NCBI GenBank assembly: GCA_024220525.1 | Contig: JAMYWO010000025.1 | Coordinates: 100,474-164,473 of the forward strand | DNA from: Cochliopodium minus | Lineage: Eukaryota; Discosea; Himatismenida; Cochliopodiidae | DNA: 64,000 bases | Reading direction: 5' to 3' | In this document: positions 44,701 to 56,981 of the stretch, one piece after another | How the letters are laid out: each line of letters starts with the position of its first letter | How positions within the stretch are numbered: the stretch's first letter is position 1 | The notes under the pieces: model-generated | What the model was told of the DNA's origin: nothing | Database searches by the model: none | Seen by the model: only the letters and a program-made list of their open reading frames with translations | Translations under genes and position numbers: made by a program

Positions 44701-47700
44701 AGCAAAGGAAATTTCATTTCTGCAATTCTTGGGTTGACAAAAGTGAGAATCTGCAGACCATGTCTCCCAAAATTGAAAGAACAGATCGAGTTGAAATTGA
44801 AAGAAAAACCAGAGTTGAAATTGGAAGCTGAGAAAGACTTAAAGTTGATTGAACTTGCTTTAGGAGGACAATTTGGAGAAAGCTCATCTTCCTCTTCTTC
44901 AAGTGATGACGATGATAAGAAAAAAGGAGGAATCGGAATTGATATCGACATCAACAAACCAAAAATCGATTTAGAAATTGATGTCAAACAAAAAGTTCCA
45001 AAAGATTCATGTTCAATCTGTTTGAAAGGATACTCTCTTTTTAGAAAGAAAAAGAAATGTGAAGAATGTAACTTGGAAATTTGTTCAAGTTGTTCTGGTT
45101 CTCACAAATTCTCAGTTCTTGGATGGAAATCATCAAAGATCATCTGTAAGCCATGTCTTCCAAAGTTGAAATTGAAAATCGATGAGATCGCAATCAAAGA
45201 TCCAAAACTTCAAGAGAAAGCAAGAAAACAATCTGTCTCAATTGATGTTGCTTTGAAAACACCTGAAGTCAACCTCGAAGGAGATGTTGAAGCTAATATC
45301 AAGAAACCAAAAGGAGAAATCGATGTAAACCTTCCTCGCGTTGAGAAAACAGGAAACTGCCATGTTTGTACAAAGAAATTCTCATTCTTCAAAGGATCTT
45401 ACAAATGCAAGAACTGTGAAAAAGATGTTTGCAGATCATGCAGCAAAGGAAATTTCATTTCTGCAGTTCTTGGGTTGACAAAAGTGAGAATCTGCAAACC
45501 ATGCTTTCCAAAGATCAAAGAACAAATCGAGTTGAAACTCAAAGAAAAACCAGAGTTGAAATTGGAAGCTGAGAAAGACTTAAAGTTGATCAATCTTGCA
45601 ATTGAAGGAAACTTTGGGAACACATCCTCTTCTTCTTCTTCATCAAGTGATGACAAAAACAAAAAGATTAAAGGAGGAATTGGGTTGGATGTTGGAATCA
45701 AGAAACCAAAAGTTGAGAAATCAGGGAACTGTCATGTTTGCACAAAGAAATTCTCATTCTTCAAAGGATCTTACAAATGCAAGAACTGTGAAAAAGATGT
45801 TTGCAGAAGTTGTAGCAAAGGAAAGTTTGTTTCTGGAGTAATTGGATATTTGAAAGTGAGAATCTGCAAACCATGTCTTCCAAAGATCAAAGAACAAATC
45901 GAGTTGAAACTCAAAGAAAAACCAGAGTTGAAATTGGAAGCAGAAAAAGACTTGAAACTCATCAATCTTGCGATTGAAGGAAACTTTGGAAACACATCCT
46001 CTTCTTCATCCTCTTCAACTGACGGAAAGAACAAGAAAATTAAAGGAGGAATCGGATTGGATGTTGGAATCAAAAAACCAAAAGTTGAGAAATCGGGAAA
46101 CTGTCATGTTTGCACAAAGAAGTTCTCATTCTTCAAAGGATCTTACAAATGCAAGAACTGTGAAAAAGATGTTTGCAGAACATGCAGCAAAGGAAATTTT
46201 ATCTCTGCAGTTCTTGGACTCACAAAAGTGAGAATCTGCAAACCATGCCTCCCAAAATTGAAAGAACAAATTGAATTGAAATTAAAAGAAAAACCAGAAT
46301 TGAAATTGGAAGCAGAAAAAGACTTAAAGTTGATTGAACTTGCTATAGGAGGACAACTTGGGAACACCTCTTCTTCTTCCTCTTCATCAAGTGATGACAA
46401 AAACAAGAAAATTAAAGGAGGAATCGGATTAGATGTTGGAATCAAGAAACCAAAAGGAGAAATCGATGTAAACCTTCCTCGTGTTGAGAAATCAGGAAAC
46501 TGCCATGTTTGTACAAAGAAATTCTCATTCTTCAAAGGATCTTACAAATGCAAGAATTGTGAGAAAGATGTTTGCAGAAGTTGCAGCAAAGGAAATTTCA
46601 TTTCTGCAGTTCTTGGGTTGACAAAAGTGAGAATCTGCAAACCATGCTTTCCAAAGATCAAAGAACAAATTGAGTTGAAACTCAAAGAAAAACCAGAATT
46701 GAAATTGGAAGCTGAAAAAGATTTAAAGTTGATCAATCTTGCGATTGAAGGAAACTTCGGAAACACCTCTTCTTCTTCTTCAAGTGATGGCAAGAACAAA
46801 AAGAAAAAAGGAGGACTTGGATTCAGTTTCAAATTTCCAAAGTTTGAAAAGAGAAAAGAAAAAGAAAGATGTCCAATTTGCAGTGAAAAATTTTCAATGA
46901 TGAGAAAAGCAAAGGCTTGTGAAAACTGCAAAATCAACATCTGTCCTTCTTGTATCACAGAACCAAAATATCCTGCTTTGGGTTGGAAATCATCAAAAAA
47001 GATCTGTCTTGGATGCAATCAAACATTGAAACTCAGATCTCACTTGAAAGAAGGAAAGGAATTCAAATTGCCAAGAGGAAAACTCAATATCAGCACAAAA
47101 CTTCCAAAAGTTAAAGCTCCAAAAGAAGAGTGTGGCATATGTTTGAAGAGTTATGCACTTTTTAGAAAGAAAAAGAAATGTGAAGAATGTAATGTAGAGA
47201 TCTGTTCTGGTTGTTCTGGTTCTCACAAATTCTCAGTTCTTGGATGGAAATCTCCAAAGATCGTTTGCAAAACATGTCTCCCAAAATTGAAATTGAAAAT
47301 TGATGAGATCGCAATCAAAGATCCAAAACTTAAAGAGAAAGCAAGAAAACAATCTGTCTCAATTGATGTTGCTTTGGAAACACCTGAAGTTAACCTCGAA
47401 GGAGATGTCGATGTAAACCTTCCAAAAGTTGAGAAAATTGGAAACTGCCACGTTTGCTCAAAGAAGTTCTCATTCTTCAAAGGATCTTACAAATGCAAGA
47501 ATTGTGAAAAAGATGTTTGCAGAACATGCAGCAAAGGAAACTTCATCTCTGCAATTCTTGGACTGACAAAAGTGAGAATCTGCAAACCATGTCTTCCAAA
47601 ATTGAAAGAACAGATAGAATTGAAAGTCAAAGAAAGACCAGAATTGAAATTGGAAGCTGAAAAAGAACTCAAGGGAATTGATCTGATAATCAACGGAAAT

Positions 47701-50700
47701 TTTGAAGGAACTTCATCTTCCTCTTCTTCATCAAGTGACGACAAGAAAAAGAAAAAAGGAGGAATTGGATTGGATATCGACATAGATATTAACAAACCAA
47801 AAGGAGAAATCGATGTAAACCTTCCAAAAGTTGAGAAAACTGGAAATTGTCATGTTTGCACAAAGAAGTTCTCATTCTTCAAAGGATCTTACAAATGCAA
47901 GAATTGTGAAAAAGATGTTTGCAGAAGTTGCAGCAAAGGAAATTTCATCTCTGCAGTTCTTGGTTTGACAAAAGTGAGAATCTGCAAACCATGCTTTCCA
48001 AAGATCAAAGAACAAATCGAGTTGAAACTCAAAGAAAAACCAGAATTGAAATTGGAAGCTGAGAAAGACTTGAAGTTGATTAATCTCGCTTTGGAAGGAA
48101 ACTTTGGAAATACATCCTCATCTTCATCTTCATCCAGCGATGGCAAGAAAAAAGGAGGATTTGGGTTGGATATTGATGTGAAGAAACCAAAAGGAGAAAT
48201 CGATGTAAACCTCCCAAAGGTTGAAAAAACAGGAAACTGTCATGTTTGCTCAAAGAAATTCTCATTCTTCAAAGGATCTTACAAATGCAGAAACTGTGAA
48301 AAGGATGTTTGCAGAACATGCAGCAAAGGAAACTTCATTTCTGCTGTTCTTGGGTTGACAAAAGTGAGAATCTGCAAACCTTGTCTTCCAAAATTGAAAG
48401 AACAAATTGAATTGAAACTCAAAGAAAAACCAGAACTTAAATTGGAAGCTGAGAAAGATTTAAAGTTGATTGAACTTGCTTTAGGAGGGGATCTTGGAAA
48501 CACATCCTCATCTTCATCCTCATCAAGTGATGATAAGAACAAGAAAATTAAAGGAGGAATCGGATTGGATGTTGACATCAACAAACCAAAAGGAGAAATC
48601 GATATCAAACTTCCTAAAGTTGATATAAAAGGATCAAAAGATAAATGTTTCATCTGTTCAAAATCTTACTCTTTGTTCAAGAAGAAAAAGAAATGTGACG
48701 AATGTGGATTGGATGCTTGCTCTTCTTGCAATGTCTCTTATAAATTTGCTGCTCTAGGATGGAAATCTTCGAAGAACATTTGTGCAAATTGTGTTGGAAA
48801 GTACAAACCACAACTCGAAGAAGTATCTATCAAACAGCCAAAACTTGCTGACAAAGCCAAAAAAGAAATCAAGTTGATTGATCTTGCTTTACAAGGTAAA
48901 GGAGATGTTGATGTTGAAATTAACAAACCAAAAGGAGAGTTGGAAGTAGATATAAACAAACCAAAAATTGATCTCGATGTTGACATCAACAAACCAAAAG
49001 GAGAAATCGATATCAAACTTCCTAAAGTTGACATCAAAGGATCAAAAGATAAATGCTTCATCTGTTCAAAATCTTACTCTTTGTTCAAGAAGAAAAAGAA
49101 ATGTGACGAATGTGGATTGGATGCTTGCTCTTCTTGCAATGTCTCTTATAAATTTGCTGCTCTAGGATGGAAATCTTCGAAGAACATTTGTGCAAATTGT
49201 GTTGGAAAGTACAAACCACAACTCGAAGAAGTATCTATCAAACAGCCAAAACTTGCTGACAAAGCCAAAAAAGAAATCAAGTTGATTGATCTTGCTTTAC
49301 AAGGTAAAGGAGATGTTGATGTTGACATAGATATCAACAAACCAAAGATAGATCTGGATGTTGATGTGAAAAAACCAAAAGGAGAAATCGATGTAAACCT
49401 TCCAAAGGTTGAAAAAACAGGAAACTGTCATGTTTGCTCAAAACAATTCTCGTTCTTCAAAGGATCTTACAAATGCAGAAATTGTGAAAAGGATGTCTGC
49501 AGAACATGCAGCAAAGGAAACTTCATCTCTGCAATTCTTGGATTGAACAAAGTGAGAATCTGCAAACCTTGTCTTCCAAAATTGAAAGAACAAATTGAGT
49601 TGAAAGTCAAAGAAAGACCAGAACTTAAATTGGAAGCAGAAAAAGAACTTAAGGGAATAGACTTGGTGATCAACGGAAAATTTGAAGGAACATCCTCTTC
49701 ATCTTCTTCATCAAGTGACGACAAGAAAAAAGGAGGAATCGGAGTTGAAATAGATATCAACAAACCAAAAATAGATCTAGATATTGATGTGAAAAAACCA
49801 AAAGGAGAAATCGATGTAAACCTTCCAAAGGTTGAAAAATCAGGAAACTGTCATGTTTGCTCAAAGAAATTTTCATTCTTCAAAGGATCTTACAAATGCA
49901 GAAATTGTGAAAAGGATGTCTGCAGAACATGCAGCAAAGGAAACTTCATCTCTGCAATTCTTGGATTGAACAAAGTGAGAATCTGCAAACCTTGTCTTCC
50001 AAAATTGAAAGAACAAATTGAGTTGAAAGTCAAAGAAAGACCAGAACTTAAATTGGAAGCAGAAAAAGAACTCAAGGCAATTGACTTGGCAATCAACGGA
50101 AAATTTGAAGGAACATCCTCTTCATCTTCTTCATCAAGTGACGACAAGAAAAAGAAAAAAGGAGGAATTGGAATTGAAATAGATATCAACAAACCAAAAA
50201 TAGATCTTAACAAAGAATTTGAAACAAGAGAACCTAAATTCAAACATGAAACTGAGAAAACTGCAAGTTGCCACGTTTGTACAAAGAAATTCTCGTTCTT
50301 CAAAGGATCCTTCAAATGCAAGAACTGTGAAAAAGATGTCTGCAGAAGTTGCAGCAAAGGAAACTTTTTCTCTGCAATTCTTGGGTTGACAAAAGTGAGA
50401 ATCTGCAGAAAGTGTCTTCCAAAATTGAAAGAACAGATCGAATTGAAAGTGAAAGAAAAACCAGAACTAAAACTGGAAGCAGATAAAGAGTTGAAAGGAA
50501 TAGATCTTCTCTTGGAGGGTAACTTAGAAGGATCAAGCTCTGATAACAAAAAATCATTTGACTTCAAAGTTGATATCAAAGTTCCAAAGATAAAAGTTGA
50601 GGGAGATGTCAACACCAACAAAAATAAAGTCGAGAAATCAGGAAACTGCCATGTCTGCTCAAAGAAATTCTCATTCTTCAAAGGATCATACAAATGCAAG

Positions 50701-53475
50701 AACTGTGAAAAAGATGTTTGCAGAACATGCAGCAAAGGGAACTTCATTTCGTCAATTCTCGGTTTGATCAAAGTGAGAATCTGCAAACCATGTCTTCCAA
50801 AATTGAAAGAACAGATAGAATTGAAAGTAAAAGAAAAACCAAAATTGAAATTGGAAGCAGAAAAAGAATTAAAGAACATTGATTTGGTAATCAACGGTAA
50901 ATTTGAAGGAACTTCCTCTTCAACCTCTTCTTCTACTGGAGATGGAATCAAAAAGAAAAAGTTTGATATTGGTGTAGATCTTCAAGGTTCATTGGGAGGA
51001 CTAAAGATTAAGAAATCCAACAAAAAAGGAAAGATTTGCGATAACTGCAGCCAAACCTTCACTTTTCTCAAAAAGGAAAACAACTGCCAAGTCTGCAAAA
51101 AATCTATTTGTTCTGATTGTATCACTTCTGCTGAATTCCCCCAAATTGGAATCAACAAAAAGAAAGATTTCTGTTCAAGTTGCTTACCTTTGTACAGATT
51201 CAGAGCATCACTCAAAGCTCCTTTGCCTAAAGAGGAAAACCCAAAAATACACGGTCAATTTGATGTTGGAATGAATGTTAAACCTAAACTTGATCTTAAA
51301 GTTGACATCAACAAACCAAAAATCGACATCAACAAACCAAAAGGAGAAATCGATGTTAAAGTATCTACTGGAACTGAGAAATCAGGAAACTGTCACGTAT
51401 GCTCAAAGAAATTCTCATTCTTCAAAGGATCTTACAAATGCAGAAATTGTGGGAAAGATGTTTGCAGAACATGCAGCAAAGGAAATTTCATCTCTGCAAT
51501 TCTTGGACTGACAAAAGTGAGAATCTGCAAACCTTGTCTTCCAAAATTGAAAGAACAAATTGAGTTGAAAGTAAAAGAAAAACCAGAATTGAAATTGGAA
51601 GCAGAAAAAGAACTCAAGGGAATTGATCTTGTGATCAACGGCAAATTTGAAGGAACTTCCTCCTCATCATCATCCTCTTCATCTTCATCTTCTGATGATA
51701 AAGACAAAGAAAACAAAGACAAAGATACTAGCACCCCTTCCACACAAGCAGTTGTTGACGAGTCTACCCCTTTTAATGAAGTTGAATTAGGAAAGAACGA
51801 TGACAAGAGAAACTTGCCTTGCCTCGTTTGCCATAATAGCTTAGGAGAAGGTAAAGTAATCTTCCTAAAATTCGACAAAGTGAACACTCTTGCTGCACAT
51901 TCCAAGTGCTTTGTTTGCACCACTTGCAAGGGTGATTTTGGAAAATACTTCTGGCCATATGAAGGTAGACCTTACTGTAAAAATCACTTCTTGGAAAAAA
52001 AAGGACTCGTATGTACCAAGTGCTCAGGTTTCATTGAAGAAAACTACCACGGAATTGGAAACAACAAATATCACAAGAAATGCTTCAAATGTACAACTTG
52101 CCAAAAGTCCCTCAAAAAAGGATACTTCCAAGTCGATTCCAAACCATTCTGCAAAACTCACTTTGCTGAACAAACGGGAAAAGTTTGTGGAAAATGCTCA
52201 AAGGTAGTCACAAGTGGAGGAGTGAAAGCGATGGACAACATCTGGCATCCTAACTGTTTCGTTTGCACCAAATGTAACAAAGCATTTGATAAAGACGGAT
52301 TCTACAACGTTGAAGGAAAGCCTTACTGCAAGAAGGATGCTATCGAAGCTACCAAAGCACTCAAAAAGAAAGAAGATCCAAAAAAGAAAGACGAAAGCCC
52401 AAAGATTGATACAAAATTTGGAGTTAATGTTGATTTGAGCGTCAAAGGAGGACTTGATGTTAAAGTATCTACTGGAACTGAGAAATCAGGAAACTGCCAT
52501 GTTTGCTCAAAGAAATTCTCATTCTTCAAAGGATCTTACAAATGCAGAAACTGTGAAAAAGATGTTTGCAGAACATGCAGCAAAGGAAACTTCATCTCTG
52601 CAATTCTTGGTTTGACAAAAGTGAGAATCTGCAAACCATGTCTTCCAAAATTGAAAGAACAAATTGAGTTGAAAGTAAAAGAAAGACCAGAACTAAAAGT
52701 GGAAGCAGAGAAAGAATTAAAGAACATTGACTTGGCAATTAACGGAAAATTTGAAGGAACTTCCTCCTCTTCTTCATCTTCCTCATCAAGTGATGACAAG
52801 AAAAAGAAAGTCGTACAAGAAGATCCAAGCAAAATTTGTGGAAAATGTTCAAAAGGAGTCACAAGTGGAGGAGTGAAAGCAATGGACAAGATATGGCATC
52901 AAGAGTGCTTCGTTTGCAACAACTGTAACAAGCCATTCGATAAAGAAGGATTCTACAACGTTGAAGGAAAGCCTTATTGCAAGAAGGATGCTATCGAAGC
53001 CACCAAAGCACTCAAAAAGAAAGAAGAACCTAAAAAGAAAGATGATAAACCAACCACATCTCCTACCACTACACCAACCCCTTCTTCCAGCGTTACCTGT
53101 GGAAAATGTTCTAAAGAAGTCACAAGTGGAGGAGTGAAAGCAATGGACAAGATATGGCATCAAGAGTGTTTCATTTGCTCAAACTGTAACAAGCCATTCG
53201 ATAAAGATGGATTCTACAACGTTGAAGGAAAGCCTTATTGCAAGAAGGATGCTATCGAAGCTACCAAACTTTTGAAACAACGTGATGAACCAAAACACAA
53301 ATGTGCCAAGTGTGAAAAGGATATCTCTAGTGGTACCGTCATTAGTGCTTTAGGAAAGAAGTTTCATCAAGATTGCTTTGTTTGCGTCAAATGTAACATC
53401 AAATTAAGTAATCAACCATTCTTCGAAGGTGAAAATGGTACAGTTGTTTGCAAAAAGCATGTTAACAAGAAATAA
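35777..53475 (+). CDS. Giant (~5,872 aa) FYVE-like zinc finger array / LIM protein
   Basis: Exon 1 (35777-35861) begins MSKNDIILYTEPQ and carries one CPLC pair; an 80-nt intron joins in phase to one exon of 17.5 kb (35942-53475) without a stop. The N-terminal ~230 residues are helical ARM/HEAT-like. I then count about 42 cross-brace zinc fingers of pattern CxxC-x(12-13)-CxxC-x4-CxxC-x(~19)-CxxC: 29 of the NCHVC class (FKGSYKCKNCEKDVCRSC), plus 13 variants starting CPIC, CSIC, CGVC/CGIC, CFIC or CDNC. They resemble FYVE fingers (CRxCGxxxCxxC) but lack the basic R(R/K)HHCR pocket, so PI3P binding is doubtful. Each finger is followed by an amphipathic helix (KEQIELKLKEKPELKLEAE), a Ser-Asp run and a beta-type linker rich in INKPKxDLDVD. 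The C-terminus has six LIM domains. The role is probably cytoskeletal or scaffolding; no catalytic domain. Confidence 0.9.
43285..44590 (+). repeat. 1.3-kb higher-order duplication, copy 1
   Basis: Nearly identical to 45811-47116 (offset 2,526 bp), with only a few substitutions seen. It covers about three fingers plus the CPIC-type variant. A second, older relationship at offset 6,045 bp links this block to ~37.9-39.1 kb. Confidence 0.85.
45811..47116 (+). repeat. 1.3-kb higher-order duplication, copy 2
   Basis: Partner of 43285-44590. The copies diverge sharply at the 3' end: copy 1 continues into another NCHVC finger and copy 2 into a CGIC-type finger, marking a duplication or conversion breakpoint inside the coding sequence. 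Confidence 0.85.
51811..53472 (+). other. Six LIM domains at the C-terminus of the giant protein
   Basis: LIM 1-3 start near 51814 (CLVCHNSLGEG), 52009 (CTKCSGFIEE) and 52186 (CGKCSKVVTSGGVKAM). One FYVE-like finger intervenes at ~52490-52640. LIM 4-6 start near 52836, 53097 and 53301. Each shows C-x2-C-x(16-23)-H-x2-C-x2-C-x2-C-x(16-21)-C-x2-(H/D), e.g. WHQECFVCNNC. LIM 3, 4 and 5 are near-duplicates. LIM arrays commonly bind actin or adhesion partners. Confidence 0.93.
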
Positions 53476-53694
53476 ATAAACAATTTAAATTTCCCAAAAA
53501 TAAAGTTTATTCGCATTAATATATTATTAGGTAATAAAAGGAAAATTGAAAAGAAATAAAATAAATACAAACTTTCTGGTATACAATTTTGAAACTTTTA
53601 ATCAAAATGGAAAAATACAAAAAAGATATTTTTAAGAAATTTATTGTTTATATAAAAAAATGGTTCAAAAACAATCAGAGAGGTGGGAGATGAA

Positions 53695-55061
53695 TTAATT
53701 ACGGAATTCACCATTAAACAAATAATTTTTGAGAACTTGATTCATGGTACCTCTGATTTGATCGATAGCCAATTTGGAAGAATCATCAGAAACTCCCTTA
53801 ATTTTGGTCTCCTTTTCTTTTTTGTTTTGGAAACCACGATATCTGGAAGATTGCAAATCAGTCTCAGCAACCTCCATCTTTTTATTTAATTCTGAAAGAC
53901 ATTTAGAAGTATAGTTTTTGGTAGCAGAATTAGAGTTGGAAGCCAAAGTATTGACCCAATATTTATTCCACAACAATCTCAACAATTTAGTGTTCATGGT
54001 AGAATTGAAAGTTTCTACTTCGAGTTTATAATATTCGTTGGCATGAATACCAAAATCTTTCATTTTATCGATAGGAATGTTGTTTCCAGGACCTGATTCA
54101 GAATCTCCTTTTGGCTTGTAACCTTCAGGATAAACACGGAATGCTCCAATTTCTACTTGTTGTTGTGCCATTGTGACAACAGGATCTACAACGATTGCCA
54201 ACCATGGATCTTGACCAGTTTGATTCAATCTTTGTGTTGAAACATCAATACCGGATAACCTATCAAATAAATTCATTTATTACGTACATTTAGAATATTC
54301 ATTATAATTGCTCTATTAATCTTATAAAATTGAATAATATTTATATATATTCGAGATTTATGTTATTAAAATAAACTCAAATATGATTTTATGGAGATAT
54401 TTTCATCATTCTGATGAAAGATTGTTTCTTTTATTTTCTTTTGAAATTTTCATACCAACAACCATATCCAGGATGTGAGTGATACCAACCGACTGAACCT
54501 TCGTTCTTACCAGTAGCAAGGCATTTATCAATGTAACCAATCATATATTCTGTACCTTCTACTCCAGCATTTACTCTTGTTTCAGTTGCTTGTACAGGAA
54601 GTGCAAATGAATCAGTAATAATAAATGTATTTCCTTCAATCTTTCCTTGCATCAAACCCATAACTTCAATTTCTCCTCCTGATACAGCGTGCATGACCTT
54701 AAATCACAAAATAATTGTATTAATTTTCGAATATTTGGTTGTTCAAATATATAATTATGAGTTAATAATATAAATTTTTCTTTATTACCATTTTGACAAG
54801 AGCAATATCTGAAATCTTTACTTTCTTAAAATAATGTGGACTATAATTTTGAAAGTAAGTAAATTTTAAGACATTAAAATTTTATTTTTAAAATATTTTA
54901 TATTTGAAAATAAAGGGTATATTTTTAAAAATTTTCTTTTACTCTTTCTTCCATGGTGCATCATCTCTGATTTTTTCTTGTTCATCTTCATCATAGATAA
55001 AGTATTCATCAACATCTTTCTTTTTCCTTTTTTTGATTTGAAATTTTTTTTTAAAATTCAT
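53695..55061 (-). CDS. COPS5: COP9 signalosome subunit 5 (Jab1/CSN5 isopeptidase)
   Basis: Four exons (55061-54943, 54840-54789, 54697-54456, 54259-53695) give 325 residues. CSN5 is the metalloprotease that removes Nedd8 from cullins in the COP9 signalosome. The JAMM motif is complete: E68 in EIEVMGLM, and H130, H132 and D143 in [14 protein letters not shown], assembled across the last intron (W138 is split). [16 protein letters not shown] and [14 protein letters not shown] are typical of CSN5 rather than proteasomal Rpn11. The N-terminus carries a short Lys/Arg-rich stretch (KKRKKK) before the conserved YFIYDEDEQ segment, and could direct nuclear import. Start: the only ATG in the first exon. 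Confidence 0.96.
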
Positions 55062-55466
55062 ATTTCTTCACAATTTTGAAACAAAATTTTGTTTTTCTTA
55101 CATATTATATCACTTTTTATAAGAAATAAAGTTCTCTTTAAATTTTTTTTTTATAATTTATTTTATTCAAATACACTTTATAAAAAAATAAAAAAAATTT
55201 ATTCTTAAAAAATATGAGTTTATATCAATAAAGAAAATACAAAAGATTTGAACATCAATCAAAAATATTTGGTTAAAATTGATATATTTGGATTAATTTT
55301 GTATTTATTAAACACATTTCAATAAAAACAATTTCCATTTCATTTTTTTTCCCCAATCTTCAAATATTGCCTGATCAAGGTACAAATTATTCTAAAATTG
55401 AATCTTTTGTGTAAATCAAAGGCATAGATTTTACTTTAAAAAAATTGAATTTAAAGAAAAAAAAAA
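55062..55466. promoter_or_regulatory. Divergent spacer between CSN5 and ThrRS
   Basis: 405 bp between two start codons; both promoters should be here. Only A/T-rich tracts are seen. Confidence 0.35.
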
Positions 55467-56914
55467 ATGTATTATAAACTAAAGAAAATCAACAATAAGA
55501 TTAAATTATTCAAAATACAAAGATTTGATTACTCTCAAATAAATAGAATTAAGATATGGGAACAAATCAGCAATAAAAATCAATCAAATATAGAAATAAA
55601 AGAACATGATATACAGATTCAACTAAAAGATGAAAAGATTCTCGATTTCAAATCACCAATTGATGGAAATAGAATAGCATCATCAATAAGTAATAATTTG
55701 GCAAAGAATGCATTGGCGATCAAAGTAGATGGGAAAATAATGGATCTGAGTGATCAAATAACAGATGATTCAAAAGTAGAAATATTAACATATAACGAAG
55801 ATAATATAGGTTAGTTAAAAGATATAATTGATTTAAAAGTTATTGGCAACAATATTTGTGAGATATATATATAACTTTAAATCCTTCAATAAATCAAAAT
55901 CAATTCTATTTATATTGCTTGTAATTTGAAAAAAAAAAGAGACAAAGAAATTGTTTTGGCATTCATCTTCACATCTATTGGGAAGTGCATTGGAGAAATA
56001 TTACGAAGAAAAGATACATCTCTGCGACGGGCCAGCAACAGAAGAGGGATTCTTCTACGAATTCTACACCTCAGATCCCAATCTGCAAGTATCGCAATCA
56101 CATCTAGAAGGGATCGAAAAGCTGATGGAAAAGCAAATCAAAGAAAACAATCTCTTCCAAAAGATGGTAGTAAACAAAGAAACAGCAAAAGAAATGTTCA
56201 AACATAACAAAGAGAAGAAAAAGATAGTGGAGGAAATAAAAGAAGGGATCCCAATCACCCTTTATAGAAACGGAGATTTCGTAGATTTGTGCAGAGGCCC
56301 TCATTTGCCAAACACCAACAAGATCAAGGCTTTCAAATTGACCAATGTTTCTGCTTCCAGGGACCCTTCTTCCAACCTCCTCTTTTACAGGGTTTATGGC
56401 ATCAGCTTTCCTTCTGACAAGTTGATGAAGGACTATCTCAAGATGAAGGAGGAAGCTGCAAAGAGGGATCATCGAGAGATTGGAAGAAAACAAAACTTGA
56501 TCATGTTCCACAAGTTATCTCCTGGTAATACACCTTTTTATTTTGTTTTTTCTTTTTTACATTTATTATCATATTTTTTTTATTATATTTTTTTTATAAT
56601 ATTTTTTATTTTTATTTTTATTTGATTTTATTTTTTTATCATTTTTATTTTGTTAATTAGGAAACCCTTTTTTTCTTCCAAACGGTGCCTTTATTTATAA
56701 CAAGTTGATGGAGATGATGAGGAAGGAGTACGTGAAGAGAGGGTACACTGAGGTGATCACCCCTCTCATTTTCAACAAACAGTTGTGGGAAACCTCAGGC
56801 CATTGGCAAAACTACAAAGACGACATGTACACCATAAGAGAAGGAGAAGGAACTTCTGAAATACCAAAAGAAATCAACAATACTTCGATGAATAATAATA
56901 TTAATAATAATAAT

Positions 56915-56981
<67 letters not shown>

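Larger units (their letters stand above)
36715..52800 (+). repeat. Coding repeat array: ~42 FYVE-like finger units
   Basis: In-frame tandem units of about 390-400 bp for the main class, interleaved with shorter variant fingers. Many units are nearly identical at DNA level, including synonymous sites, showing recent duplication or gene conversion. Units near the 3' end (after ~47.4 kb) are more diverged from the 5' ones and from each other. Confidence 0.92.

Noticed and set aside
36715-52800. Regular repeats that could suggest a CRISPR or satellite array
   Set aside because: The units are in-frame protein-coding zinc fingers of ~400 bp in a eukaryotic gene; no short repeat-spacer pattern exists.
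36018-53163. Many ~100-residue open frames on the minus strand and in alternate frames along the giant gene
   Set aside because: They recur with the period of the sense repeat, have Leu/Ser/Phe-rich composition typical of antisense of Lys/Glu codons, and lack start or domain evidence. They are shadows of the repeated exon.
53695-55061. Proteasome lid subunit Rpn11 instead of CSN5
   Set aside because: Both share the JAMM motif, but [14 protein letters not shown] context, [16 protein letters not shown] and [11 protein letters not shown] fit CSN5.
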